Counted from the stretch's first letter, positions 29,074-41,093 are shown. The stretch is 64,000 bases of DNA from Platynereis dumerilii (GCA_026936325.1 JAPTHN010000019.1:14906253-14970252); one strand, 5' to 3'. The notes: generated from the letters alone by a model not told the origin. Made by a program: numbers and translations.

Positions 29074-29900
29074 TATCAATGATCTACCCGAGTACATAAG
29101 ATCCTCCTCAGTGCGCCTATTTGCAGATGACAGCATGGTCTATCGTAAGATCAAAAATGAAAGGGACACCCAACTACTACAAGAAGACCTGGATCGTCTA
29201 CAAACCTGGGAGCAACACTGGGAGATGGAATTCCATCCCCAGAAATGCCAACTCCTTCGTGTGACAAATAGAAGAAATTTCATAAATGCCAATTATAACA
29301 TCCATGGCCATACCCTGGAGAACATCAAGACTTCAAAGTATCTGGGTGTAATGAAGGACAAGTCGCTGACCTGGAACCAACACATCGCTGATATTTCAAG
29401 GAAATCAAACGGGGTGAAGGCTTTCCTACAAAGGAATATAAATCAGTGTCCCAGGAAAATCAAAGCATCTTGCTATGAGTACCTGGTTAGACCTCTCCTC
29501 GATTACGCCAACACCATCTGGCATCCTTTGACCAAAAATAACATTGACAAGCTAGAAGCAGTCCAACGTCGTTCAGCTGGATTTGTTCTCATTAACTTCT
29601 CACGTCACCGCAGTGTAACATCTATGCTGGAAGAATTAAAATGGCCAACACTAGAAGAGAGAAGAGCAAGGCACAAGGTCACAATGATGTACAGAATCGT
29701 CCACCAACGAGTCGCCATAGAACCATCTAATTTTCTACTACCAGCCACAGCAGGCAACAGAGGTCACTTGTCAAATTCCTCATACCATACGCAAGGACCC
29801 ATGTACTTAAGTACTCCTTCTTCCCCAGAGCCATTCGGCTATGGAACTCTCTACCAGCCAGTATAATAGACTGCTAGTCACTAGACTGTTTCAAGGCAGC
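29074..29900 (+). pseudogene. LINE-1 ORF2, C-terminal half of reverse transcriptase
   Basis: 265 codons: YINDLPEYIRSS, the catalytic FADDSMVYRKI, KTSKYLGVMKDKSLTWNQHI, CYEYLVRPLLDYANTIWHP, LEAVQRRSAGFVL, and HSLEELKW-like MLEELKWPTLEERRARHK. The F-x-DD catalytic box is kept. A nonsense change comes just before the expected WNSLPAS...FKAAI end (seen in another frame at about 29840-29905). The 3' UTR runs to about 30000 and its exact end is not clear. Confidence 0.85.
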
Positions 29901-30000
29901 TATAAATTAAACTTGGCTACTGAGCACAGCTAGCTAAGACTAGCCTGTGGGATTTTAATTTGCACTGGATTGTACATATATTACACAAATGAGTTTTTTA

Positions 30001-30282
30001 TGATGGAAATGTGGTGTACAAGGTACTAAAATCTCAGGTACTGACACATTTAGATCTAGACTCCTCTTTGATCGATGACAGGTGTTCTTTCACAACAATT
30101 GCATGTGACTTGTTACCCTGTGGTTGTGACTTCTTGACCCTGGCATGGGGTAAAAAGTCACATCGGACTTTGCCTTGAATAATTGTGAACTGACTGAAGC
30201 CTGTTTACAGCACAGCAGCTATCATGTGATACAAACATAGTCAACTAAATACTGCATAGTTGTGCCAAAGGTCATTCAGATC
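30001..30282. other. unannotated
   Basis: This is an AT-rich stretch between the end of LINE-1 and the mariner-like element. No repeat or frame is recognised. Confidence 0.4.
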
Positions 30283-30284
30283 TA

Positions 30285-31204
30285 CAGGGTGGTAAAAAAA
30301 AAACTTTACACTTATGAATGATTTTTTGGATGACGCTCATTGTAACAATTACTTATTATTCAATGCAAAAACAACTTGAATAGCAAAGAATAACACTTCT
30401 AAAGATAACTTATTCATTCGGAGGTCCTTTTGGACTGATGACTTTTCTGCAGTGGGTCTAAATGATGCATAGGTGTCAAAAATGTAACTTTGTGTCCGTT
30501 TTTCCCATACAAACGTAATGGATGCCTTTATTGGGCAACTAAGGTCTGTGGTGTCTTGCAGAGATCTGCCTCTAAGTTTGCCCACCCAGAATAATCACAT
30601 TGATTGAGATCTTGCGATAACAAAGACCATATTGTCCCGCCGAAAAACTTGACAGGGTGAACCTTGATCCAGTTCTGGCCTTTCCAAGGGAGTGTGGCTG
30701 ATGCCCCATCTTGTTTGAAGATCACATTATCTATAGCACTGTACGCCTTATCTATCCAGGGCTTCAGACGCTCTTTTAAGATGTTAATATGTACTTTTCA
30801 TGTGATTTCAACACCGTGATCATCAACCTTCAGACGGCTTTGTTTTAAAATCTTATAATGGCCATAGTGCAGGCTGAACTTGCTCTAGCACCTTCTGGTT
30901 TGTGCTGAATTGTGCCTCTGTCTTCTCAATTTCATTTTATGTTGTATTTTTTTGTCCTGTGAAGCTCAGTTGCTTCAAAATTGCTGATGGGCCATGATCA
31001 ACCCAGAGTAGTAAAAATGCAGGAGCATTCCCGGCTTCCATTTTGTCTGCTATCAAAAAAGTAATGACCCATTTTAATTATTAACCAAGTTTCCAAAGAT
31101 CTAGCATACTTGGCTTGTTTACACACTAAGTACCCAGGCACTGACACATCATGGCAGCCTGGAAAGTGAAATATCAACTGTAAAGTTTTTTTTTGACCAC
31201 CCTG
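30285..31204 (-). mobile_element. decayed mariner-like DNA transposon, about 920 bp
   Basis: The ends CAGGGTGGTAAAAAAAAACT and the near-complement of AAGTTTTTTTTTGACCACCC are flanked by TA (30283-30284, 31205-31206). On the minus strand the interior yields a recognisable piece of mariner/Tc1 transposase: IFKQDGASATLPWKGQNWIK, then LSQDLNQCDYSGWANLEADL, matching the F-x-QDGA-x-xH and DLNPxDYxxWxxLE catalytic blocks. The usual His is replaced and the second block shows NQ for NP. At 920 bp it is shorter than the usual 1.3 kb, and the remaining frames are broken by stops and shifts, so it is dead. Confidence 0.8.
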
Positions 31205-31319
31205 TAACAAACACCAGCTCTGTTCCGGTGCTTTTTTTAAATTTTGTGACTTCTGACCCCCGTCTCCCCTAACATGTCTGTATCCCATAAAAAGATGTAC
31301 AGTATGTAAAGAACAAGGT

Positions 31320-31732
31320 GTTACGAACCAAGACAGGGGTGCCATGGAAATGTGATCAAAACATGTTGAACTGCCTGTTGAAAGAATTCATCACAGTCTG
31401 TAGATCATCTTTTTCCACTTTCTCAAAGAGATTATGCCCAAGATGTACAGCTGCAAAACTACAAGTGACCTTGGTGTCATTTATAAAAACATATTACGTG
31501 TATGATGACTGGCCCCTTCTGCAAAACTTCAAGAGCTGACTTTTTGCTCCATTGAATTAGATATGATGGCGTTAAGCATAGTCTTCACGTAGACCATCCA
31601 ATGATGATGATAACAAACAAATATCATCTGCGTAGCCTAAGTGATTTATAAGATACTTTGTCCAAAATTTCAAATCACAACTTGGCAAAGATTCCTACCA
31701 CATTCTGTTATTGACTTGCATTCGGAAAAATA
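31320..31732 (-). pseudogene. old LINE fragment with YADD box, minus strand (left part)
   Basis: Minus-strand reading near 31655-31560 gives LGYADDICLLSSSLDGLRED, the catalytic YADD region of a LINE reverse transcriptase, followed by stops. Just upstream, toward 31732, ECKSITECG may be the degraded region before it. The 73-codon plus-strand frame at 31318 is not supported. The piece probably joins 33276-33420 across the foldback element. Confidence 0.55.
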
Positions 31733-33275
31733 CACTGTTGCTCATAAATATGGAATATAGGCACATGTCAAAATGTGAGTAGAAATTGGGTAAAACCATT
31801 TCATTATGGAAATTGCAAACAGACTTCCAACAAATTTTTCAACATCACAAAGTGGAAATTTTATGAATTTGGAGAAAATGAAAACTGGGGTTAATAATGA
31901 AAATACAGAAAAAAACAACATATATTCCAGATTTTTGAAAGGTTGATATCACATGAAATATTGTTGATGCATGAAAATAAATGACAGCGAAAGAATAAAT
32001 AGGGTCAAAATTAGTTAGTAACATAGTCCATATTTAGGGAAATTACCCACTGGGGGTAATCTAGACTTCGACTTAAATGGGACACCTATTTTTTCGTGAT
32101 TTGAGTATATTTTTCTCTCTAAAAGAGCTTTAGCTTTGAAATTTTAAGGGATAGAAGGCAGACCATACATATGTCGGATGCACAATTTCATTTGTTCCTA
32201 CAGATGCTTGATTTGGATGCAGTCAGGAAATATCACTATCTGGGAATTTTGACAATTTCTTGAAATTTTGAAATTTTTGGGATGTATAATTATTAGAAAC
32301 CACTTTTGATGCTCTGAAAAGTGCACCAAAGAAGATATTCTCCAAATGGCACCATCTTTCTAGCTGGAAATTAATTACATCATTCGCTATTACCTGTTTA
32401 TCACAACACAACAAGGTTTTGTTTGTCATGATAGCGGATCACACACCTAACATATACAAAGTCTCTTTTAGCCAGGCCTATGTGTGGTATACTTGCATGG
32501 ATGACCTTTTCCAATATTTCTATGAATCCATTCAGTGATTCATAGTATTTTGCCTGCCATCAATTGGAGTACTAAATTGACAATATTGTGATGTGACAAA
32601 CAGTCAATAGCAAGCTATCAGAATATTTGTCAGTGGAAACCATGGTACCATTTGGAAGAACTCTTCATGGGTGTACTTTTACGTAAATAAAACTGGTTCT
32701 GATGTTCACAAAGTCCAAAAATTTTCTAATTTCAAGAAATTGTCAAAATTCTTGAATCATATTTTTACCTGATTGCTTCAAAATCGAGCATCATTGGCGC
32801 CAAATGAATTTGTACATCCAAGATATGCATCCTCTACCTTCTATCCCTCAAAATTTCAGAACTTAAGTCCCATTAGAAAGAAGGAAATTCTCAAATTACG
32901 ACAAAATGGGGTGTGCCATTCAGATCATACCTTTAAAGGGTATTATTCCCATGAAAAATTATGTTACTAACTCATTTTGACCCTAATTATTCTTTTGGTA
33001 ACAATTATTTTTATGTGTCAACGATATTTGATGTTATTTCAAGCCTTCAAAAATCTGGAATATTTGTCGTTTTTCAGTATTTCCATTATTGACCCCTGTT
33101 TTCAAGATTTTCTCCAATTTCATAAAATTTCCACTTTGTGATGTTGAATGGACCCATATTTATCTAGAAAAATTGTTGCAAATCTGTTTCCAGCTCTCAT
33201 AACGAAATGGTGTTATCAAATTTCTCCACAGTTTTTGACATATATGCCTTTATTCCATATTCATGAGCAAGAGTG
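31733..33275. mobile_element. 1.54-kb foldback (almost wholly palindromic) TA-flanked element
   Basis: CACTGTTGCTCATAAATATG at 31733 is mirrored at the right end (reverse complement CACTCTTGCTCATGAATATG, ending 33275), with TA on both sides. The two arms, about 700 bp each, align along nearly their full length (for example GTGGAAATTTTATGAA, AGGGTCAAAAT and AGGGATAGAAGG blocks in mirrored order), leaving a small centre near 32.5 kb. There is no transposase. Arms differ at many sites, so it is old or formed from two diverged copies. The TIR resembles Tc1/mariner ends. It is inserted in an old minus-strand LINE. Confidence 0.8.
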
Positions 33276-33420
33276 TAAGAAGAAACCTCTCTTACCGTCG
33301 ATGCCAGAGCCTAGAATTTTCATTGGACTCCCAAAACTTGTGAAACAGAGGAGCAGTCCAATCCAAATAGAGAACATCATCGATGCAATTGAAGGAGAGT
33401 TTGGATCTGAAAGATAAAAA
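33276..33420 (-). pseudogene. old LINE fragment, minus strand (right part)
   Basis: Minus-strand frames give SIWIGLLLCFTSFGSPMKIL, resembling the LW-x-L-x-x-YGIP-x-KI block that follows the first catalytic Asp of RT. That is the right order to precede the YADD piece at 31560-31650 once the foldback element is ignored. The match is weak, and the plus-strand 89-codon frame here is a shadow. Confidence 0.35.
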
Positions 33421-34716
33421 GATGTAAAATGTTGAGTTTTGTGCCCATTTGGAATTTTGGCTGTCAGCTCCTCGGCTTAGTATATATCATACATTTATGT
33501 GATTGTACGTTTTTTTGCATTTTGAAAAGTAATAAATCCATCCATGTATATCTCACATTGTATTATTCAAACTCAGGATTTTCATGATACCTTGCATATT
33601 GATACATGTATGAGGATATATTTTCACATATTTTATTTAAATCAGATGTCTTCAACCATGTTGTCCAAAATTAACTAATTTTAAGAAGCTGTTAAAAACT
33701 GAAAACTGAATCATCTGTTACAGATGATTTCATATTTGTTGACACCAGTGGCAGAAACGAAATCATTTTTCCTGCAATTTTCATTGGTTGAGAGAAGGTA
33801 TGATACCACTCCCTCCTGAAAAGTGACGTAGTGTTTTACATGGGTGACCATGGCATTCTAATCAATTGATCTCCTCAACGGAACTGACATTTTCTCAGGG
33901 AGGGCTCTCCTGAGATGACATGACATGACAATGGGTTTGATTCCTACAATGATTTTCTTATGAATGTTGACCAAATCGCTTGATCATCCTCCTATCCTAA
34001 GGGATTTTTTTCCTTCCAGTATAAAAATGTTTTGTTTTTTTAAATTAAAAGGAATTGTTTTGCTAATTCTGATATTGCATCTGATGGTTTGAGTGTTCAA
34101 AATAACCAACCGTATATAACTGGATCAATTTTTACTAGATAAACTTACCTTACAATGTGTTCGTCTGAAGTTTTTCAACCATATGCTTGACGACAAAAAG
34201 CGAACATTTTGTAGTCTGTCTTACTGTTTTGTTAATCAATTTTCTAAATGCATTAAATTATTGTACATTCAGTCTGTCACTAAAACAATATGTCCATTAT
34301 TTAGTGAGCAAACTTTTAATCTGGTCAAATGTAACTTTGTGTTTTCTGAAAAATCAAGGACACTTCCCAATTTCAAAAAATTTGTTATGAGTATACAATG
34401 TTCAAACATTGAATATGTCACTTTTTTTACTTATAGTTAAAATTTGCTTTCAGTTAGATTTGGATGATGTGGATTGATGCAAAAGGTTCAGACTTACGCG
34501 TGTGCGTATGTTCTCCAATAACACCCTGACAGTTCTCCCAATAAGAGTTTGGACATATAAGAGGACTGTTTTACCAAATTAAAAGTTGTATGAAACTTGA
34601 GAATGACCAATTGTGGTTCAAATTCTTTCTCTGCCCAGAGTTCCTATTTGGTGATGCCTACATTAGGCTACATACCCCAGCTGGCTCTGCGTTTCAATTC
34701 ATGAATTGACTGTCCA
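33421..34716. other. unannotated, 1.3 kb
   Basis: AT-rich. No supported frame, repeat or RNA gene is seen. Small frames at 34183-34440 overlap each other in different phases and have no recognisable product. Confidence 0.4.
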
Positions 34717-34849
34717 CACTCTAAAAAATTTCAGACAAAATTGGCTTTTTAGATTCAAAATGGTTTTTTGAAAAACCAAATTTCAATGCAAAAAACCAAC
34801 ATGGATTTTTTTAAAAACCAATTTTGTCCCGAAAGGCACCACAGCTTTT
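34717..34849. mobile_element. partial CACTC-type MITE
   Basis: Starts CACTCTAAAAAATTTCAGAC and continues with CAAAATTGG...TTTTTAGATTC as in the elements at 36735 and 37129. The right terminus GAGTG is missing, so this is a truncated copy. Confidence 0.6.
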
Positions 34850-35560
34850 ATCATTGGTGACTTTACCCCTCACATGAACAATTTATAGGCTTGTGAATGG
34901 GCATTAAAAGGTAAAAGGTACGCTGGCAATATTGAAAATAAAAGTGATACCAATGGAAACTAAATGCTTCCCATTAAATGAGGACTCCCCCTCTCTCTCC
35001 CGTCTCATCAATTAACCCTCGTGAGCGCCTGGAACTGGGCTTAGAGGGCTGCACTAACAATATTATCTATCTATCTATATGAAGTTACACCGACTGCTTA
35101 ACAATCTCACTGACCGACAACAGAAACTTTGAGTGGAAGATAGCACATATTCAACACACCTCTTCGAAGTCTAACAAAATTTGATTTTCGGCATTTTTTC
35201 ACCAAAAATGGCTGTTTTTTTTTTGTTTTTTTCGTGCAAATACCTCCCTTGAGCAAAAATGTGTGTGATGACTCCACTTTTTTATTTCATCAATTGTTCA
35301 AGCTATCTGCAAACATCATTATGCAGTTGTTTGGGGGAAAGTTTTGATGGAGCAGATTTTTTTCCTTCCAGTATAAAAATGTTGTTTTTTTTCTTCGCCT
35401 TTTTTAGTATTTTCTTTTTATTTCTTTGTTAACCCATCAACACAAAAGTAGAATAGCTGCTGACCCTAATAAAAAGTTATGAAAGTACAAGAAAATCTGA
35501 TCGGGGGATTTTTTTTATGATCACCAGTAGCCCTTGGCCTTAAAGGTATAACATTTTGGC
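34850..35560. other. unannotated stretch with a possible retroposon 3' tail
   Basis: At about 35025-35080, GTGAGCGCCTGGAACTGGGC is followed by TGCACTAACAATATT and a short ATCT repeat, the form of a LINE or SINE 3' end. Otherwise AT-rich with no frame. Confidence 0.35.
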
Positions 35561-36734
35561 TGTTCAGTGATCAATTACTTCACAACATGAGCCAAAATGC
35601 CTCCCACGGTAAAACATGGCATGAGATTGAGAAGTTGAGGCATCATCTTTCTGGACACAGATGGTTGCCCTGGAACTACATGTATTTTGGTTGTTCCTTG
35701 TGAGTAAGAGATCACAACCAGAATGTTTCACACCATGATACGCAGCAATTTGCAGCTATATGCATGTCAAGAAAACATAAACATAAATGGATGTGCCGTT
35801 AAAGTATGATGAAAAATAGTTAAAAGTATACTGCTTAAAAAAACAGCAATTTAGGAAGTCCTTGCAGTGAACTTCATTGACACATGAGGCAAGTCAGGTC
35901 TTGCAACAGAAGTTTTATAGTATTATTTTGCACCCAGAGGAAAGACCGCCTCCCAAAGAGACAACATTTCATTGTCACAGAAGGAGAAATCTTATAAAGC
36001 CTGCCCACTGTAGTACTCTTGATAAGGTTAATAGCTTACATATTGCATTATGTTGCTTCCTTTTGATTTGTCAATGAGTAATTTCCGAATCAAGGATGAC
36101 CTTGAAATGAACAAGTGTGGAATTTGCTTGGGGAATACTTAAATTAGTAATAGACACCCTGACATCACAGACAACTCACTGGGGATGCTGGTAGAGTAAA
36201 CTCATTTGACCTGTGTGTAGATAAGGGACATTGCAAATCGAAGGAGGAAATTGGCAAATTGTGTCAGTAACAAAGTCAGCAAATGTATTAACACAAATTA
36301 GAACTGTACAATATATGTACACAGGATCTGAAACCATGGAGTAATGAATGTTTAAAATCAATAAAAAGATGTCTTGGCTTATTTTTTAATTTACCAAATA
36401 AATGTTTTAAAAAAAGAAACAAAATTTAATGTCTCAGATTGACAAAAGTATCTCAGATTAAAATATAGATGTTTCAGATAAACTAATTTATGTTTCTGAT
36501 TAACTTATGAATGTCCTTCTTTCTTTTTAAATGTCTCGGAATATGAGGGAATATACTACTTAGAGTTGTCATGGATACGGCCAGATTTGATACATTGGAA
36601 AAGGTCTTATTGTCTGCATTGATGATGTAGCGATGTAAAACAACAAGTATCGAATATGTCATTTCTATACCATTTACCGTATTTATTGAAAAATATTGCA
36701 AGAAATCCAGAAGAATTCGCATAGTTGATCCAAA

Positions 36735-36828
36735 CACTCTAAAAAATGTCGGGACAAAATTGGTTTTTTAGATTCAAAATGGTTTTTTGAATCTAAAAAA
36801 CCAATTTTGTCTGAATTTTTTTAGAGTG
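36735..36828. mobile_element. 94-bp CACTC...GAGTG MITE
   Basis: Starts CACTCTAAAAAATGTCGGGA and ends in TTTTTTTAGAGTG. It is nearly a perfect hairpin (GATTCAAAATGG / TTTTTTGAATC). Flanked by AA on both sides (36733-36734, 36829-36830), a 2-bp duplication. No coding capacity. Confidence 0.75.
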
Positions 36829-37128
36829 AACCATGCCACTCCATTTTCTAGTCTCTCCTGACATCTTGTTGGACAAGACCGCGATTCAATGTTGCGGACA
36901 GGAGAGAATCAAGTTCAGACTGCTTGTGATTTTCAGCAAAAAACATGTTAAAAATGTTGGAATTTTGCTGTTTCTCTAAGTCTGTGAAAAGATATCGATA
37001 CTTCGGTGCATCAGAAAGATTTTTACCTATTACAGAATAAAAAATGCCGTTTTCAATGACATCCCTACCGCAGAAAAAATTAAATAGCCTGTTTTGCAAA
37101 GCCTGGTTGTCTTTCACAGAGAAAAGTG

Positions 37129-37410
37129 CACTCTTAAAATGTCGGGACAAAATTGTTTTTTTAGATTCAAAATGGTTTTTTGAAAAACCAAATATCAATG
37201 CAAAACCAACATGGATTTTTTTAAAAATCCATGCTGGTTTTGCATTGAAATTTGGCTTCAAATTTGAAATTTGACAAAAAAATTTGAAATTTGGTAAAAA
37301 ACCAACATGGATTTTTTTAAAAATCCATGCTGGTTTTGCATTGAAATTTGGGTTTTCATAAAACCATTTTGAATTAAAAAAAACTATTTTGTCTGAAATT
37401 TTTTAGAGTG
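37129..37410. mobile_element. 282-bp CACTC...GAGTG MITE with a proven empty site
   Basis: Ends CACTCTTAAAATG and TTTTTTAGAGTG, flanked by TG on both sides. The paralogous locus at 47310-47330 reads AGAGAAAAGTGGTGTCTC with a single TG, so the exact insertion and 2-bp TSD are shown within the window. The interior repeats CAACATGGATTTTTTTAAAA twice in mirrored form, giving a long hairpin. Confidence 0.85.
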
Positions 37411-38111
37411 TGGTGTCTGCACAGAATTCAGCAGATACCAGGACCCAGGTGAGGGTTGGCCTTATGGAAGCCACATAAGAGCAGAGTGGCACTTCTTCAG
37501 ACCATAGAGGTATTATAGCTCTATGTTCAGACTGATAAAACCCCAAGAGGTGACCTTTGACCTTGCTGTCTTGTGGTGAAAGTGCAAATGGGACCAAGGC
37601 TAAGAGGTGCCTCTCCAAATGGCTTTATGAGCCGCCAACGAGTAAAGAAGTGACATCGTCAGAAAGGAAAAATTTTATGCGATGTCACATTATGTCTTGT
37701 CATTCTCAAAAAGCATTAAAGCTGCATGGTCCCCAAATGTATAAAATGCACTTTGGATAGATCCAAGTAACATTTAACATATTCTGACTGATAAATTTAC
37801 TTAACTGCCATGATACATTGTAAGTGCAATATATGAAAATGATTTAAAAAAACAAAGAAATTTGCATTAGATTTATTTTCTTATTATTTTCTTGCTGCTT
37901 ACAACATCAATCAAATGGTTCAAGCTACAGATAATTTTTGGCTACTGAAGCAAGACAATAAGAGGAAAAGGGTTTATAGGGCAAGTATTTAATGAGACAC
38001 CCAATTTGACATGTAGTTTCCTTTTGGAGTCCGAAACATGGAAAATGAGTAACTTTAGAAAGGAATTTTCTAAAATATCACACAGACTCTTCACAGAGTT
38101 ATTTATAGTGC

Positions 38112-38988
38112 AGACACTGAATCCTTCCTTGAAGTACAGGAAGATGATGTCAGAACTGCATTCTCTGGACTAAACGCTTCAAAAGCTGCAGGCCCAGATA
38201 AAATTAGTCCCCGTGTAGTTAAGAACTGTTGCAGTCAGTTAGGCTTTGAATTCAGATACATCTTTAAATTATCTTTCAAACTCGGATATATACCAAAAAT
38301 TTGGAAATTATCCTGCATACTTCCAGTCCCCAAGAAGTCAGTGATTACTTGTAATAATGATTTACCTCCAGTGGCCCTAACATCTGTGGTCATGAAGTCA
38401 TGTGAACGCTTTGTACTCAAGCACTTGAAGAGCATGGTTTCCTTCTTTTTAGACACTATGCAGTTTGCATACAGTGCCAAACGCAACACTGAGGATGCCA
38501 TTCTTTACCTTTTAGAAGCTCTTTATTCACATCTTGAGCAACCTGGTTCCTCTGCAAGAATTATGTACTTTGACTTTTCTTCTGCATTTAATACCATTCA
38601 GCCATGTTTGCTGGCCAGAAAATAATTGACTGAGATGCAGGTACAAGCTTGTCTTATTCAATGGATTCTCCATTACCTTACCAGTCGATCACAATTTGTC
38701 TTCCTGAGGGCATCAAGTGTAAAGTCTGATACTTTGATCTCAAATACAGGAACCCCACAGGGAACAGTTCTAGTAGAACTTCTAGCTCCATTTCTCTTTA
38801 CACTATACACTTCTGACATAAGATCTACTAGCAAAAACTGCCACCTGATAAAGTTTGCGGATGATTCTGCATTACTAGGATTGATACATAACGATGTTGA
38901 CACAGACTATGTACAGCAAGTGCAGAAGTTTGTGAATTATTGTGATGTGAATTATTTGGTGCTAAATGTTAGTAAGACAAAGGAACTG
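38112..38988 (+). pseudogene. LINE-2 reverse transcriptase, first part
   Basis: The frame reads LNASKAAGPDKISPRVVKNC, LGYIPKIWKLSCILPVPKK, PPVALTSVVMKSCERFVLKH, MYFDFSSAFNTIQP, then after a stop CLIQWILHYLTSRSQFV, NTGTPQGTVL and the catalytic LIKFADDSALLG. The usual RPV/RPI before ALTS is degraded to PPV. At least one in-frame stop (near 38623) is present, so it is inactive. Interrupted after KTKEL by TG plus CACTC. Confidence 0.85.
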
Positions 38989-40681
38989 CACTCTAAAGTA
39001 GTGGACACTGTGACGCGTCCAGTCTGTTCTGTAATGAACACCAATTGGAACACTATGTGGTCTGGCTGGAACTCTATGTGGTCTGGCAGGAGCACTATGT
39101 GTTCTGGCTGGAACACTGTGTGTTCTGCAATGTTCTATTGTGACATATCTGGAACACATGTTACACTATGTATGCCAGATAGAACACTGGGTGATCTTTA
39201 TTAAACACATGTGTGCTAAATCAGAACACTGGGTGATCCTTATTAAACGCATGTGTGCTAAATCAGAACATCAGTGTACAAGACACTGGTGCCACCTTCT
39301 GGTGCTTTTATCATCAAATGGAATACTTCTGCAGACGCCATTTTGCTGAACAGGCAGGAGCTGCATCATCTGTCCTGGATTTGAAATACAGGTAATGTGT
39401 GGCTGGGAAGATATTATGATATCAGTCCATTTCACATTGTTTAACTGTTTCTGCACAAAATGTACCAAATTCCAAAACTGTTGCTTGTTTCTTTCATCAA
39501 ATTTTCAAAAATGACAATAACAATGTCAAGAGATGTTATATTTTGTTTTTGAAAATAACTGTCTAAGGGCAATCAATCTATTTTGATAATATATTGTGGA
39601 TGGAGTAGCTTAGGGTGATCTGTTGACACTGGTTGCATAGAAAAAAAAACAAAAGTCCACTCTTGAATTTATTTACCCGGTGTAGAACATATATGTGTTC
39701 AAAGACAGAACACTAGTATAAACAATTAAATTAACAAACTGATCGGAATCATCTTGAAAATCTGATGTTCATCTTATGAATATCAACTTAATCTGATGGT
39801 AACTACTTCTGTCTTGCAGGTTTTTGAGGTAATTCAATTTTAACATGGGGGAATGACAGATTGACAAAGGCTGCTGAAAATCTGAAATGTGTTATTATTG
39901 CAATGGATGAATCGGCAGAGGATGAGTGTCCAAAAAGAGTAGCAAATCAAAAGGTATATTGATCATATAATTGTGGAATTTGCAGTCAGATATTTGCTAT
40001 TAGCAGTTACCCTATCTACCTTAAATTGCCCATGAATGTTGCATTATCTGATAAAACTCGATGGTAACTTGCATGGCCAATCTATGAATGTAAGGTTCAT
40101 TTTACTACTGTTCAAACTGAGTCATGAATATGTCTCGCTTCATCAAATGCAAACCTGCACTAGCCTTTCCTCACCATTGGTTCGTTTCACAATTAAAATA
40201 AAAGAAATAATAAATTTATTGCTTGCAGGACCCCATGGATCAAGCATGTGGATAATAAGGGCAATTTCCAATGAGGGAAGTCCACAGAGAAGACCAAATT
40301 CATAATTCAAATCAAGAAGGTAAAAATGTTTTTCTGGTTATCGTTTGTCAAAGGTGTTTTGATATAAAATGGATTTCATAAATATAAAAATCAGTTCATG
40401 GAATCTGCCTAAATATATATATATATATATATATATAGAATTTTATTGACATGTAAAAGCATCAAACAGATACATATGTCATAAAATAATAAAAATAAAA
40501 TATGGATATACAGCATATAAAAATAAGCAACTACAATCTAATGGGATTAGGCTATACCTTCATAAGCATATATATATACACAATTCAATTACATTAATAC
40601 TGATCATTTGTTATAATATATGGAGTATAAGGATTATTGTTGTGAGCAATTATAAGTTAGAACAGCTTCATTTAAGTTGGC

Positions 40682-40744
40682 GTGAGAGCCCCGAGGCACC
40701 GAGCCAGCGGTAACCGCTATAAGGCCGCACCAAGGAACTCTCAC
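40682..40744 (-). other. structured hairpin in the LINE-3 3' UTR
   Basis: GTGAGAG at 40682-40688 pairs with CTCTCAC at 40738-40744. Inside are AGCGGT-A-ACCGCT and a GCC/GGC pair around it. The 63-bp block is markedly GC-rich in an AT-rich setting. 3' stem-loops are recognised by the RT of some LINEs. That role is inference. Confidence 0.5.
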
Positions 40745-41093
40745 ATTCTACTTACATTGTCCATAAATGTCCATACATGAGCACATAAAAATATATACAC
40801 AGAATGTCAATTTGAGCACCATAGACAAGTAGCGCACCTTTAAATTAGCACCCCAATTATGCACCAATAAAGTATATACAGCCTGGAAAGTAAGTTAATA
40901 GCACAGTATACAGTAACAGTCAAATTTACAACATATACATACGGAGAATTAAAACAGAAAATTTTCAGTAGCACCACAACCTGAGGCCAAATAACAAATA
41001 CAAAATCAATATGATACATGCATTGATAAGAACAGTACCAATAATTTGCCAATTGTCACCAAGAAGAGCGAAGGTCATGTCAAGTGAGGAGGT

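Larger units (their letters stand above)
16590..30000 (+). mobile_element. CR1-like LINE (LINE-1 of this window), split by three insertions
   Basis: Four coding blocks in one orientation make up a single old copy: ORF1 esterase-like end (16690-17275), ORF2 start with 2A and PHD (17337-17711), EN/RT linker (26299-26629) and RT (27609-28466, 29074-29900). Gaps are filled by an LTR element, another LINE piece and an inverted-repeat element, each with its own target duplication. The endonuclease core is absent although the LTR insertion itself is clean, so it was lost earlier. Several frameshifts and stops are present, so it is dead. SGNH-esterase and PHD domains are known from CR1-type LINEs, and 2A peptides from LINEs of sea urchins, amphioxus and molluscs. 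Confidence 0.85.
35565..38111. repeat. segmental duplication, copy A (left part)
   Basis: Blocks here match 47135-47950 in the same order: CCTCCCACGG...AACATGGCATGAGA near 35605, the AGAATTCAGCAGATACC block at 37425, GCCTCTCCAAA...CTTTATGAGCC near 37610, GTGACATCGTCAGAAAG at 37650, and TTTTCTTGCTGC.TACAACATC near 37890. Copy A has about 1.4 kb of extra sequence between 35.7 and 37.1 kb, including two CACTC elements, and is interrupted again at about 38112 by a LINE. Identity by eye is about 80 percent. No host gene is evident. The 137-codon minus frame at 36848-37261 runs through an inserted element and is doubtful. Confidence 0.75.

Noticed and set aside
36848-37261. 137-codon minus-strand frame
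   Set aside because: Its N-terminal part lies in the 37129-37410 MITE, and the rest has no recognisable domain or splice support.
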